Source of the DNA: an uncultured Faecalibacterium sp.
GTDB taxonomy: Bacteria; Bacillota; Clostridia; Oscillospirales; Ruminococcaceae
Length of the DNA: 64,000 nt
Reading direction: 5' to 3'
NCBI GenBank assembly: GCA_900551435.1
Contig: URVW01000003.1
Span: 1-64,000 of the forward strand
Part shown: piece after piece, positions 1 through 6,928 of the stretch
Position numbering within the stretch: position 1 is the stretch's first letter
Layout: every line of letters starts with the position of its first letter
The notes under the pieces: model-generated
Seen by the model: only the letters and a program-made list of their open reading frames with translations
Told to the model about the DNA's origin: nothing
Databases searched by the model: none
Translations under genes and position numbers: made by a program

Positions 1-2
1 AT

Positions 3-860
3 GCAAGAACGATTGCAACTATGCTATTGTCCGATGTAGACCTCAAGTCCTACACGGATACAGCATACCATAACGAAGAGTTAAAGTCACTAACAAGATA
101 CCGATTCGATAAGGTTCGTGAAAGAGCCAAGCTGAAGCAGTCAGTGTCCAGACTGGTCACGATTCTGTTTCCAGAACTGGAGAAGATCGTTCCCTCTCTC
201 CATATTGCTTCGGTTTATGCGCTCCTCAGTGAATATCCCGGTGCAAAACAGATTTCAGAAATTCATCTCACCAAGCTGACAAACCTTCTTGCGACAGCAT
301 CCAAGGGTCGTTATGGCAAAGATAAGGCTATCCAGATTCGAGATGCTGCCAGAACTTCCATTGGTTCCGTTATGCCTGCTAAATTTCTGGAACTGAAGCA
401 TACCATTAAACTCATTCGGGAACTCACCTCCGAGATTGATGAAATTGAAGTTTCTATTCAGAAAATCATGGATGAACTGAATCCACCGATTCTTTCTATT
501 CCCGGTGTCGGTATCCAGTCAGCAGCCATGATTCTTGCTGAAATCGGTGATTTTTCCAACTTTGAATCTCCTGACAAAATCCTTGCTTACGCTGGCTGCT
601 CTCCATCTACATACCAGTCCGGAAAACTTACAAACTGTTACGCTCACATGGAGAAGCGTGGTTCTCGTTATTTGCGATATACCCTCTACAACGCAACCAA
701 GTACGTCTGCCACTGGAATCCCGTCTTTGCTGAATATCTTGCCAAGAAACGTGCTGAAGGAAAGCACTACAATGTTGCCTTATCCCATGCCACGAAGAAA
801 CTTGTGCGGCTAATCTATGCCTTGCAGAAATCTGGCAAAGCATATCTTGTAGCTGCCTGA
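3..860 (+). CDS. IS110-family transposase, 5' end cut by window edge
   Basis: The frame is open from the first bases (ARTIATMLL...), so the true start and the N-terminal DEDD RuvC-like catalytic domain begin before the window. The visible 285 residues hold the linker and coiled-coil region (about 30-160) and the C-terminal Transposase_20 domain, with the hallmark LSIPGVGIQSAAMILAEIG followed by a YAGCSP block. IS110 enzymes move circular intermediates and are guided by an RNA encoded in the element's non-coding end. The gene lies next to a plasmid-like rep/par module on the opposite strand. It looks intact to its stop. Confidence 0.93.
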   Translation, partial: ARTIATMLLSDVDLKSYTDTAYHNEELKSLTRYRFDKVRERAKLKQSVSRLVTILFPELEKIVPSLHIASVYALLSEYPGAKQISEIHLTKLTNLLATASKGRYGKDKAIQIRDAARTSIGSVMPAKFLELKHTIKLIRELTSEIDEIEVSIQKIMDELNPPILSIPGVGIQSAAMILAEIGDFSNFESPDKILAYAGCSPSTYQSGKLTNCYAHMEKRGSRYLRYTLYNATKYVCHWNPVFAEYLAKKRAEGKHYNVALSHATKKLVRLIYALQKSGKAYLVAA

Positions 861-917
861 TTCTCTCCAGAGCCTGAGCCAAATCCAAGAACAACTTAGC
901 TGGCGTAGCGAACCCTT

Positions 918-1032
918 GACAAACCGAAGCATTCAAATGCTATTCTGTTTCTGCGAGGGTTGGCCGGGCTTGCTTTGCTATTCTCTCCGTCGCCCTCGCT
1001 GCATGGATTATGGCATTTGAATGCTGTTTGTC
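918..1032 (+). ncRNA. Long hairpin behind IS110 transposase, bridge-RNA candidate
   Basis: Arms at 918-940 and 1013-1032 pair almost perfectly, interrupted only by a 3-nt bulge (CGA, 925-927). An inner stem pairs GCGAGGG (953-959) with CCCTCGC (993-999). No gene covers 861-1100. IS110/IS1111 elements are known to encode bridge RNAs in their non-coding ends, and in IS1111-type members that end is downstream of the transposase. Assignment as a bridge RNA is inference. The right boundary of the IS was not identified. Confidence 0.45.
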
Positions 1033-1097
1033 AGGGGCAGCGGTCGGCAGACGGATTTTTTCATTTTGGGGCTTGACTTTTAATAGTTAGTCTCCAA

Positions 1098-1132
1098 ATT
1101 CTTGCAAACAAAAAAGGCCCTATCGGGTCTTG
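1098..1132 (-). terminator. Possible terminator of the rep/par operon
   Basis: Just past the parB stop, on the minus strand, a short CCC/GGG hairpin is followed by six T residues. The stem is weak, so this is a tentative call. Confidence 0.35.
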
Positions 1133-1141
1133 CGTTACGGG

Positions 1142-2071
1142 TCAGCGTTCGTTGTGGCGCTGCTGCTTTTTCTGCCACGCATCCAAAAGCTGAATAATTT
1201 TTTCTTCCATTTGCCGAGGCGTATAGCTGCGTGGAAAGTATTTTCGCAGGATGTCGTTTTTGATAGTTACGGTGTCCTGCTCACTCTTCTTTTCCTGCCC
1301 CAAAATATCAAACGCCTTTTCATAGGTGAACTCACCGCATTGCGCCATCTTCTTTAGTTGCTGAGCCTGCGATACAGATGGGGCATTTTGGGTACCATCC
1401 ATGGCTTCTAAAAAATCCCGCTGTTGGCTTTCGTCCAGATAGGACAGCTCCACAGCGGGATTGAAGGAAATCTTCTTTTGATCTACGAGGTCGAGCATTT
1501 CCGGGATGAGGTTGGTCAGGCGGATATAACGTCGAACTGTATCACCGCTTATGCCTTGGTCTTTGGCAACTGCATCATCGCTGCGGAACTTCGCCGCAAC
1601 TTGCGGCGAAGTTAAATCCGACCTAGCACCTTGATTTTTTAGAGCTTCCAGCTTCATTTTGTAGGCAAAAGCCCGTTCACTGGGCAGGATGTTCTCACGT
1701 TGGAGATTGCTGTCCACCATGAGCAAAACTGCGGCATTATCGTCCATATTGCGGACGATGACTGGCAACGTTTCCAGCCCGGCAAGTTTAGCCGCATACT
1801 GTCGGCGGTGCCCGGAGATGATCTCGTAGCCGTCACCGTCTGGGCGAGGGCGGGCAATCAGCGGAGCCAGCACACCGTACTGTGCAATGCTTTCTACCGT
1901 CCGGGTCATGGCTTCATCGTCCAGCACCTTGAAGGGGTGGTTTGTGAAGGGGTGCAGCGCATCAATGGGAATCTGTTGTACCTGCTCCCGCTGTTCCTCC
2001 TGTCTGTTTTCCTCGGTGGAAAACAGATCATCTAGCCCTTTCAGAGCTAAGTTTCCGCTGTCGATCGGCAT
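1142..2071 (-). CDS. parB: ParB-family partition protein
   Basis: 309 residues from ATG at 2071, which has AGGAGG nine bases upstream; an earlier TTG would sit inside that site. The ParB/Spo0J N-terminal nuclease-like fold is visible: IPIDALHPFTNHPF, then IISGHRRQYAAKLAG (the GHRR motif, roughly residues 85-100), then LQRENILPSERAFAYKMKLEAL and a KorB-like helix-turn-helix around GISGDTVRRYIRLTNLIPE. ParB binds centromere-like sites and works with ParA. The start overlaps the end of parA by 44 bases, so translation is probably coupled. The repA-parA-parB order is that of Tn1549-like conjugative elements. Confidence 0.9.
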   Translation of the reverse strand: MPIDSGNLALKGLDDLFSTEENRQEEQREQVQQIPIDALHPFTNHPFKVLDDEAMTRTVESIAQYGVLAPLIARPRPDGDGYEIISGHRRQYAAKLAGLETLPVIVRNMDDNAAVLLMVDSNLQRENILPSERAFAYKMKLEALKNQGARSDLTSPQVAAKFRSDDAVAKDQGISGDTVRRYIRLTNLIPEMLDLVDQKKISFNPAVELSYLDESQQRDFLEAMDGTQNAPSVSQAQQLKKMAQCGEFTYEKAFDILGQEKKSEQDTVTIKNDILRKYFPRSYTPRQMEEKIIQLLDAWQKKQQRHNER

Positions 2072-2888
2072 CCGCCTGCACCTCCTTTGCAAGAGATTTG
2101 TAGGCTTCTGCTACCTTGCCTTTGGGGTCATAGGCAAAGATGCTTTTTCCTGCCGCACTGGTTTCAGCCGCTCGGACGGAGCGGGGAATAGTCTGCTCAA
2201 ACACTTTCAGGTGCTTTCCGTATGCCTGCCGAATCAGATTGCTGATCTGCTTTCCGTAGTTGGTGCGGCTGTCCGTCATGGTCAGCAGGATACCCTCGAT
2301 TTTCAGTTTCGGGTTGATCTGCCGCCGGACTTTCTGTACCGTCTGCAAAAGCTGTTCCAGACCTTTTGCGGAAAGATACTGCGCCTGCACGGGAATTAAG
2401 GCAGCGTCTGCCGCCGCCAGTGCATTGATGGTGAGCATCCCCAGCGAGGGCATACAGTCCAGCAGAATAAAATCGTACTCCCGTTTGGCTCTGTCCAGCA
2501 CCTGTTTCAGCATCTTTTCCCGGTTCATGCTGTTCACAAGGGCAACTTCCAGCCCTGCCAGTTCGATGTTTGCCGGAATCAGGTCAACGCCCTCTGCATG
2601 GTGCAGGATGCCCTCGCCGGGCTGAATGGGCTGGTCATTCATGGCTTTTGCCATCAGGGTGGAAAGGGTGGTGGGCAGTTCATCGGGCTGTTGCCAGCCC
2701 ATGCTGATGGTCAGCGACCCCTGCGGGTCGGTATCCACCAACAGGACTTTCTTGCCCTCAGCTGCAAGGCCAACACCCAGATTTTCACAGGTGGTGCTTT
2801 TCCCCACACCGCCTTTTTGATTGGTGACTGCGATAATCGTAGCTTTCTTTGCGATAACATCACCCCGCCTTCGGTGAACCGCGCGCAA
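2028..2888 (-). CDS. parA: ParA-family ATPase
   Basis: The deviant Walker A motif TNQKGGVGKSTTCENLG lies near the N-terminus, followed by LLVDTDPQGSLT and the Walker B-like FILLDCMPSLGMLT. ParA-type ATPases segregate plasmids and integrative elements together with ParB. The start is uncertain. The homologous start position reads GTT ATC GCA AAG (near 2855) where relatives have an ATG, and the only upstream in-frame start is TTG at 2888, which overlaps the end of repA by 29 bases. The protein otherwise looks complete, about 275-286 residues. Confidence 0.9.
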   Translation of the reverse strand: MRAVHRRRGDVIAKKATIIAVTNQKGGVGKSTTCENLGVGLAAEGKKVLLVDTDPQGSLTISMGWQQPDELPTTLSTLMAKAMNDQPIQPGEGILHHAEGVDLIPANIELAGLEVALVNSMNREKMLKQVLDRAKREYDFILLDCMPSLGMLTINALAAADAALIPVQAQYLSAKGLEQLLQTVQKVRRQINPKLKIEGILLTMTDSRTNYGKQISNLIRQAYGKHLKVFEQTIPRSVRAAETSAAGKSIFAYDPKGKVAEAYKSLAKEVQADADRQRKLSSERAR

Positions 2889-3726
2889 AGTCGTGGTTCG
2901 TTTTATTCTGATAGTAGAGGTTCATGGTGGTGGGCGCATTGTAGAGCATCGCCAGCAGATACTGCTTCATGTTCCGCACCGGGGCGGTGTTCTCTGCCAG
3001 AGAATCCAGCACAAAACGGATATGGTCGGCGTTCAGCTTTTTCAGCCGGCTTCGTACCACCTCGGTGGTCTTGTCATCTCCGGCAATACGCAACATCTTG
3101 CGTTTGGTGGAACAGGTATCCACAAGCAAGTCTACGATCTGATAGATGGTGTCCTCATCGTCCGGGCAGAGCCGGAGCAAAAGGTCAACCTCCAATGACT
3201 GATAAAAATAATCCTCAATCTGCTCCCGGATGCCCCCGGAATAGATAGGGTCAGGATCGTTCCACTCTGTTTTATTCTTATCAGTCTTATTTGCTTGCGG
3301 TTTTGGCTGCTCCAGAATTGCGCTATCAGCAGCACCAGAATTGCTGTTTGGGCAATTCTGTACTTGCGCTTTTGACAGTCCAGACGAAAAGTCCTTGACG
3401 TAGATCAGGCTAGGTCTGCCCAGACCACGGCGTTTGCGCTCGATGAGGTCGATGTCCTCCAGTTCCCGGAACAGCTTGACCGCCTTGTGTTCGGCGCAGC
3501 AGAGAGATTCCTGCACTTCCCGGACGGTGTAAATGATATACACTCGCCCCTGCTCGTCCAGCCAGCCGTTCTTGACCGACAGGCTCATGCGGTCCAGTAG
3601 AATGCCGTACAGTGTCCGGGCATCCGTAGAAAGATGCCGGAAACGGCTGTCCTGAAAGAGTGCTTTCGGAATACGGAAGTAGGAAAACAATTCGCCTGAC
3701 TGACCATAGAAGTAGTCGTAGTTCAT
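2860..3726 (-). CDS. Replication initiator protein A (RepA_N) of an integrative element
   Basis: 288 residues. The N-terminal winged-helix RepA_N region includes YFRIPKALFQDSRFRHLST and YGILLDRMSLS, then VYIIYTVREVQESL. A linker of about 40 residues rich in Q/K/N follows. The C-terminal region (from about residue 165) resembles the DUF6017-type domain of Tn916/Tn1549-like initiators. The protein probably starts replication of the excised circular form. It lies directly downstream of an 84-residue gene (5-bp gap) and upstream of parA. Confidence 0.82.
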   Translation of the reverse strand: MNYDYFYGQSGELFSYFRIPKALFQDSRFRHLSTDARTLYGILLDRMSLSVKNGWLDEQGRVYIIYTVREVQESLCCAEHKAVKLFRELEDIDLIERKRRGLGRPSLIYVKDFSSGLSKAQVQNCPNSNSGAADSAILEQPKPQANKTDKNKTEWNDPDPIYSGGIREQIEDYFYQSLEVDLLLRLCPDDEDTIYQIVDLLVDTCSTKRKMLRIAGDDKTTEVVRSRLKKLNADHIRFVLDSLAENTAPVRNMKQYLLAMLYNAPTTMNLYYQNKTNHDFARGSPKAG

Positions 3727-3730
3727 GGTA

Positions 3731-3985
3731 TTAACGGATCATCAGCTCACGGTCTGCGGCACCTTTCATATACATGGCTTCTGCGATGTCATCCATCACC
3801 CGGAACAGTGCATCATCCAGTTCAAGATACTTCAGTCCCAGTTTCTCATCCAACAGCCGCCGGAACTCACGTTCAAGTTTGTCATGTTCGCAAGCTGCTC
3901 GCTGATAGCGAGGTGTCTTCATCAGCTCCGTCCATATTGGACGTACCATGTTGTCGTAGTAGGTCAGCATAAAGTCTTTATCCAT
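3731..3985 (-). CDS. Small acidic protein of the rep module, unknown function
   Basis: 84 residues, rich in charged residues and predicted helical (DNMVRPIWTELMKTP, then a K/E/R-rich stretch). It resembles the small protein often found before repA in Tn1549-like elements, but I cannot assign a function. No clear ribosome-binding site precedes it; the sequence just upstream belongs to a truncated RES-domain gene whose stop overlaps this start. A deletion has probably replaced its original leader. Confidence 0.6.
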   Translation of the reverse strand: MDKDFMLTYYDNMVRPIWTELMKTPRYQRAACEHDKLEREFRRLLDEKLGLKYLELDDALFRVMDDIAEAMYMKGAADRELMIR

Positions 3986-4469
3986 ACCATGCTACTCGTT
4001 TAGCACTTGCCATATAACTACATGGCATTCCGGGAACACTAAATCGATTCGCAGATGCCAAGTGTCTTGAATTGCATGGAATGTGCAGGAATTGAAGTCG
4101 GTTATATTTATTATTTCCAGCCATAATCCGATAATATGGAATAGCATCAGCCACATATGCACTTGCCCGTCCAACTGGAGCAGTCGGCAGATGATTCTTC
4201 ACACTATCCATAGCCTGATTGAAGATGTTGAAAGCTTCGATGTAGCGGTTATCAACATAAAGCTCATATGCTTGCATCAGTCTATCAGAAAAAAACTTAA
4301 TTTGTTCTTTTTCTTCAGAGATCATAAAAGTAGTTGTCATAATGTGCCTATTGTAATCATCCATCCACTTCTTCAAGCACTCATAAACTGTTTGGTTGCC
4401 TTGGTCTAGCGGGAATCGATATTCTTTTATCCATGAAAGCTCACGGTTCCAATCAAATGCACTTGGCAT
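3978..4469 (-). pseudogene. RES-domain toxin-like protein, C-terminally truncated
   Basis: Starts at ATG 4469 with AGGAG seven bases upstream. About 120 helical residues precede the beginning of a RES fold (YYRIMAGNNKYNRLQFLHIP, then RFSVPGMPCSYMAS). RES proteins are NAD-degrading or ADP-ribosyl-transferring toxins. The frame ends abruptly at AWYG, where relatives continue with the rest of the domain, and the stop overlaps the start of the next gene. The catalytic C-terminal half is therefore missing, most simply through a deletion at about 3980. It lies 47 bp behind the Fic antitoxin gene. Confidence 0.6.
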
Positions 4470-4516
4470 ACTTAATCTCCTACATTTTTCCACCTATTTA
4501 TCAATGGGGAGTCTGC

Positions 4517-4705
4517 TTAGCCCTTCTTCACGTACTTTGCACGCAGTTCATTCACGATTTGCTGATAGCTGGCTTGACCGCTGCCAATGCGGTCAAGGTT
4601 GCTGCGCGTGTCCTTGCTGATGGTCATTCCCTCAATGGCAAAGGTGCCGTACACATTGCGGAGATTGCTCTTGTGCTGGGCAGGGGTAGTGTACTTGACG
4701 CTCAT
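4517..4705 (-). CDS. VbhA-type antitoxin of a Fic toxin, copy 1
   Basis: 62 residues from ATG 4705, preceded by AAAGGAGG. It carries the Fic-inhibitory motif (S/T)xxxE(G/N) as TFAIEG, followed by MTISKDTRSNLDRIGSG, the signature of VbhA-like class I antitoxins, which insert a helix into the Fic active site. No Fic gene follows; a truncated RES gene does. It differs from the second copy at 17541-17729 by three residues. It is part of a 636-bp duplicated module. Confidence 0.82.
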   Translation of the reverse strand: MSVKYTTPAQHKSNLRNVYGTFAIEGMTISKDTRSNLDRIGSGQASYQQIVNELRAKYVKKG

Positions 4706-4742
4706 GGTTTGGCCTCCTTTTGGTTCACATGATACTATATAA

Positions 4743-4771
4743 AGTTTATCGTGTATGTGTACGCTTGTCAA
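4743..4771 (-). promoter_or_regulatory. Sigma-A-like promoter of antitoxin copy 1
   Basis: On the minus strand TTGACA (4771-4766), a 17-bp spacer and TAAACT (4748-4743) lie 38 bp before the antitoxin start. Confidence 0.6.
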
Positions 4772-4794
4772 TCTATAACTTGTTGTCAAAGGTA

Positions 4795-4837
4795 AAAAGC
4801 GCATCTTCCATTCATCGAGAGTAGAAGCTGCGCTTTT
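4795..4837. terminator. Bidirectional terminator-like hairpin
   Basis: Perfect 9-bp arms AAAAGCGCA (4795-4803) and TGCGCTTTT (4829-4837), with A and T runs outside. It separates the antitoxin promoter from the split tRNA-like sequence. The second copy of the module keeps a shorter version. Confidence 0.5.
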
Positions 4838-4905
4838 ACGGTACATCGTATTTTATTGTGAATCGGGATGCGATACATCTGAACCCCATGTGAGCTACAT
4901 CTCAA

Positions 4906-5150
4906 GGGCCTGTAGCTCACTTGTCCGCCAACCATATTACGCCCCAAATCGCTTCATCCTGAAAATCGGCGACTTGGATGCCATACTTGCGGCCCCAAAA
5001 GACCGTTTGGCTGGCAAAGCATTTTATATAGACGAATACACGTTGATTTTTCTTTTCTCACAGTGTACAAGGTGTGCACAAAAGCGAGACTGTTGGGAGA
5101 GCGTTCGGTTCGCATCCGAGAGGTCAAGGGTTCGAATCCCTCTAGGTCCA
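4906..5150 (+). other. Split tRNA-Ala(CGC)-like sequence with 174-nt D-loop insert, copy 1
   Basis: GGGCCTGTAGCTCA at 4906-4919 is a tRNA 5' end (acceptor strand, T8-A9, D-stem GCTC). TGGGAGAGC at 5094-5102 resumes the D arm. The anticodon arm follows (loop TTCGCAT, anticodon CGC for alanine), then the T arm GGGTTCGAATCCC and acceptor strand TAGGTCC with discriminator A (5150). The two acceptor strands pair and give G3.U70, the alanine identity pair. Between the halves lie 174 nt (4920-5093). The 5' half can alternatively pair with GTGAGCTAC at 4890-4898. It may be an interrupted tRNA gene, an attachment-site relic, or a functional tRNA-like RNA. No intact copy is in this window. Confidence 0.55.
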
Positions 5151-5155
5151 TAAAA

Positions 5156-5199
5156 AACAAAACGTCCTGCCGTACCCCGGCAGGGCGTTTTGCTTTTTT
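5156..5199 (+). terminator. Terminator after split tRNA-like sequence, copy 1
   Basis: GTCCTGCC and GGCAGGGC form the stem and a T-rich run follows, directly downstream of the tRNA 3' end. The terminator behind the second copy has an unrelated sequence. Confidence 0.75.
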
Positions 5200-5292
5200 A
5201 TGCTGACTCAGAGAGGATTCGAAGAAGGGCGGCCAGCCGCAACTGGCAAGGGTTCCAGCCAGTAGAGCTGTCTACCGGAGATGCAGTGTGCT

Positions 5293-5466
5293 TTAGCCGC
5301 CGTCGTTTTTGGAATTCCGAAAGTTCAGAGCTGCCATCAGGCATCCAAACGCACCCGCCCAAAGAAGACCGGTATAGAGCCATACTTGGAGAATCGCGAA
5401 AATCACCCCTGCGATCAGCAGCAGGACGCCAGCCGTTCACAGCAGATGCACCGATAACTGCTCCAT
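5293..5466 (-). pseudogene. Small membrane protein interrupted by an in-frame TGA
   Basis: From ATG 5466 the frame reads MEQLSVHLL, a TGA codon at position 10, then TAGVLLLIAGVIFAILQVW and GLLWAGAFGCLMAALNF to a TAA at 5293. This makes two hydrophobic segments typical of a small membrane protein of about 57 residues. The ATG sits one base after the stop of the upstream gene, which suggests a coupled pair. The TGA probably inactivates it; recoding is unlikely. Positions 5200-5292 show nothing. Confidence 0.5.
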
Positions 5467-5467
5467 C

Positions 5468-5731
5468 TTAGGTATCCCTTTCCGTGCGAAGATAGTGCTG
5501 CACCCGGTGGACATCCCCGGAACGAACTGCAACGTACCATAAGGATCGAGTCATTGCACAGGAAGGCATCGGCGTATTCAGCGGCACCGGGAGCAGTGCA
5601 GCCCGCACTTTATACGGAATATGGTTTTCCACCATGAAGAAGCGCAACTGCTCCAGCCGCTGGGTGGAGTACAGAGTTTCAAATTCGACCCATTGCTCTT
5701 TTCTCCCAAAAATCAATCTCAAAAAATTCAT
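5468..5731 (-). CDS. Conserved-looking small protein, unknown function
   Basis: 87 residues from ATG 5731, preceded by AAAGGG. Basic N-terminus (MNFLRLIFGRKEQWVEFETL), then LEQLRFFMVENHIPYKVRA, and a C-terminal VRSGDVHRVQHYL helix. The layout (an element reading 'L..L..F..L..HNIPYKV' and a closing helix) resembles small DUF2007-like ACT-type proteins, but this is only a resemblance. It overlaps nothing and is followed one base later by the broken small membrane gene. Confidence 0.55.
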   Translation of the reverse strand: MNFLRLIFGRKEQWVEFETLYSTQRLEQLRFFMVENHIPYKVRAALLPVPLNTPMPSCAMTRSLWYVAVRSGDVHRVQHYLRTERDT

Positions 5732-5753
5732 AGAAGGCCCTTTCTGGTGCCAA

Positions 5754-5809
5754 AAAGACGCAGGGCAGCTTGTTTTCACAAGTTCTGCTCTGCGTCTTTG
5801 CGTCTGGCA
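5754..5809 (-). repeat. KTR-tail/terminator hairpin repeat, copy A
   Basis: Arms AAAGACGCAG (5754 on) and CTGCGTCTTT (ending 5799) with extended pairing inward, and the outer tail GCGTCTGGCA at 5800-5809. Read on the minus strand the tail encodes PDAKTQSR, the usual C-terminus of cysteine-rich KTR proteins, and the hairpin ends in a T run. Related copies lie at 6855, 10763, 14230 and 14505. Confidence 0.7.
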
Positions 5810-5810
5810 C

Positions 5811-5996
5811 TTATGTTGTGATCCTATATTCTTGTTTGTTGCGCAGGCTTTCCGCCAATGTCCATCCACCCCTGAGGGAAGCTCCCATAACGTTGCCATA
5901 TAGATTTCCAAAGATGTTAGAAAAAATAGTTGGGAGAGCAAATAGGATCAGCCATCGAAGCTCGATCTTATGCTCCAGTTTCATTTGTGTTTCCAC
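5811..5996 (-). pseudogene. MATE efflux pump, N-terminal fragment
   Basis: GTG at 5996 follows GGAG by five bases. The first 36 residues (MKLEHKIELRWLILFALP, then TIFSNIFGNLYG) match the start of MATE-family drug/sodium antiporters, which run to about 450 residues. The frame then leaves the family and stops after 61 residues, beside hairpin repeat A. It is a deletion remnant. The rest of the gene is not nearby. Confidence 0.65.
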
Positions 5997-6124
5997 GAGG
6001 ACTCCTTTTGAAAAAAGATGCAGAGCAATACCCGCTTATAGCAATCCATCAAACATTGCTACTGCGTTCATACTGCTTCGACTCACGGAGCCGATAACGT
6101 ACCTCCAAGACGTTCAAACGCATT

Positions 6125-6541
6125 TCAGCCCTTTCTGACCGCAAGGCAGTAATTAACGTGTTCAAATGCTTTCAAATTGGCTCCGACACTTTCTATGATG
6201 CGGGTCTGAATGTTGCAGGGTGCCAGCCAATCATAGATCCGAAAGCCGTGTCTGCTCAGCAGCTTTTCCAGTTCCGCATACAAAGGGCTTCCATCCGGCG
6301 CTTGGATCTCCATGCACATGGAGCCTCTTACGGTTTCAAAATGGACCGCAAGCACTTCGCCCTCCTGCAGTTCCATCTGGTAGCTGTCTGTTCCAGTCAT
6401 GCTTTCAACATTCAGGCCGTAAGAATCCGAGCCTGCGGTGCGGCTGTCAACAAGGCTTTTGGTGCCGCAAGCCATCAGCACCAGCCCGGTTCCCAGAACC
6501 ATAAGCAGGAGAAGGGAGGCCGTCCTTATTTTCTGTTTCAT
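6125..6541 (-). pseudogene. Chimera: lipoprotein N-terminus joined to methyltransferase C-terminus
   Basis: 138 residues. Residues 1-25 are a lipoprotein signal peptide with lipobox VLMAC. The next 60 residues, up to about GSPLYA, look like a secreted domain. From there the sequence (LEKLLSRHGFRIYDWLAP, then AFEHVNYCLAVRKG) resembles the last 50 residues of cytoplasmic class I SAM-dependent methyltransferases. The two parts have incompatible locations, so an in-frame deletion fusion is the simplest reading. The gene has a good ribosome-binding site (GGAG) and may still be expressed. Confidence 0.5.
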
Positions 6542-6552
6542 TGCAGGGTCTC

Positions 6553-6816
6553 CTATTCTTTATGAACACTCAGACCAACCGCCATCCCCACCAGCATTCC
6601 AATGGAAAGCCCAACGCAGGTGTAGTCTCCGAACATCACGGAAATCAATAATCCGAAGCACGTTCCCAAAGACATTCCATCCATTCCGTAGTTCTCGGCA
6701 GTTCCATCCTTCGCATTCTTCGTTGACGCAGCGCCCCGAATCACCAGAATCGCTACCAGCAACCCCATTGCTACCCACGGCGATGCTGCACGAATAAATT
6801 CTCTAACATCGTTCAT
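6553..6816 (-). CDS. Small membrane protein, unknown function
   Basis: 87 residues from ATG 6816. Two or three hydrophobic segments are visible (WVAMGLLVAILVI near 15-27; LGTCFGLLISVMFG and VGLSIGMLVGMAVGL near the end) around a short polar loop. It resembles small membrane proteins common on clostridial elements and is coupled to nothing obvious. An 11-bp gap separates it from the chimeric lipoprotein gene, so the two may be one transcript. Confidence 0.6.
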   Translation of the reverse strand: MNDVREFIRAASPWVAMGLLVAILVIRGAASTKNAKDGTAENYGMDGMSLGTCFGLLISVMFGDYTCVGLSIGMLVGMAVGLSVHKE

Positions 6817-6854
6817 TGCAATCAAGCCAATCACTCCCTTCCCATTCTTGCAAC

Positions 6855-6908
6855 AAAAAACGCAGTACCGTCCAACATTATGGACTGCACTGCGTCTGAG
6901 CGTCTGGC
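6855..6908 (-). repeat. KTR-tail/terminator hairpin repeat, copy B
   Basis: Arms around ACGCAGTACCGTCCA (6860-6874) and TGGACTGCACTGCGT (6881-6895), tail GCGTCTGGC at 6900-6908. On the minus strand the hairpin is followed by six T residues and lies 20 bp after the acetyltransferase stop, where it can act as its terminator. Confidence 0.65.
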
Positions 6909-6928
6909 GTCTTGATCGATGATAAAAT

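Larger units (their letters stand above)
4517..5152. repeat. 636-bp duplicated element-end module, copy 1
   Basis: It aligns end to end with 17541-18176 (the same 636-bp length and no net gap) with scattered substitutions. It contains antitoxin, promoter, hairpin and split tRNA-Ala-like sequence. The copies spaced 13 kb apart suggest tandem accretion of two elements at one tRNA-Ala-type site. Confidence 0.85.

Noticed and set aside
4920..5093. The D-loop insert as a self-splicing group I or group II intron
   Set aside because: 174 nt is too short for known group II introns and short for group I, I see no conserved core pairing, and the position in the D-loop is not a known intron site. Not excluded, but not claimed.
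4954..5160. Minus-strand frames beginning near LEGFEPLTSRM over both tRNA-like sequences (also 17978-18235)
   Set aside because: These are the usual spurious frames antisense to a tRNA 3' half.
5190..5471. Plus-strand frame of 93 codons after the first tRNA-like sequence
   Set aside because: No ribosome-binding site or motif; the minus strand carries a convincing two-helix membrane frame over the same bases.
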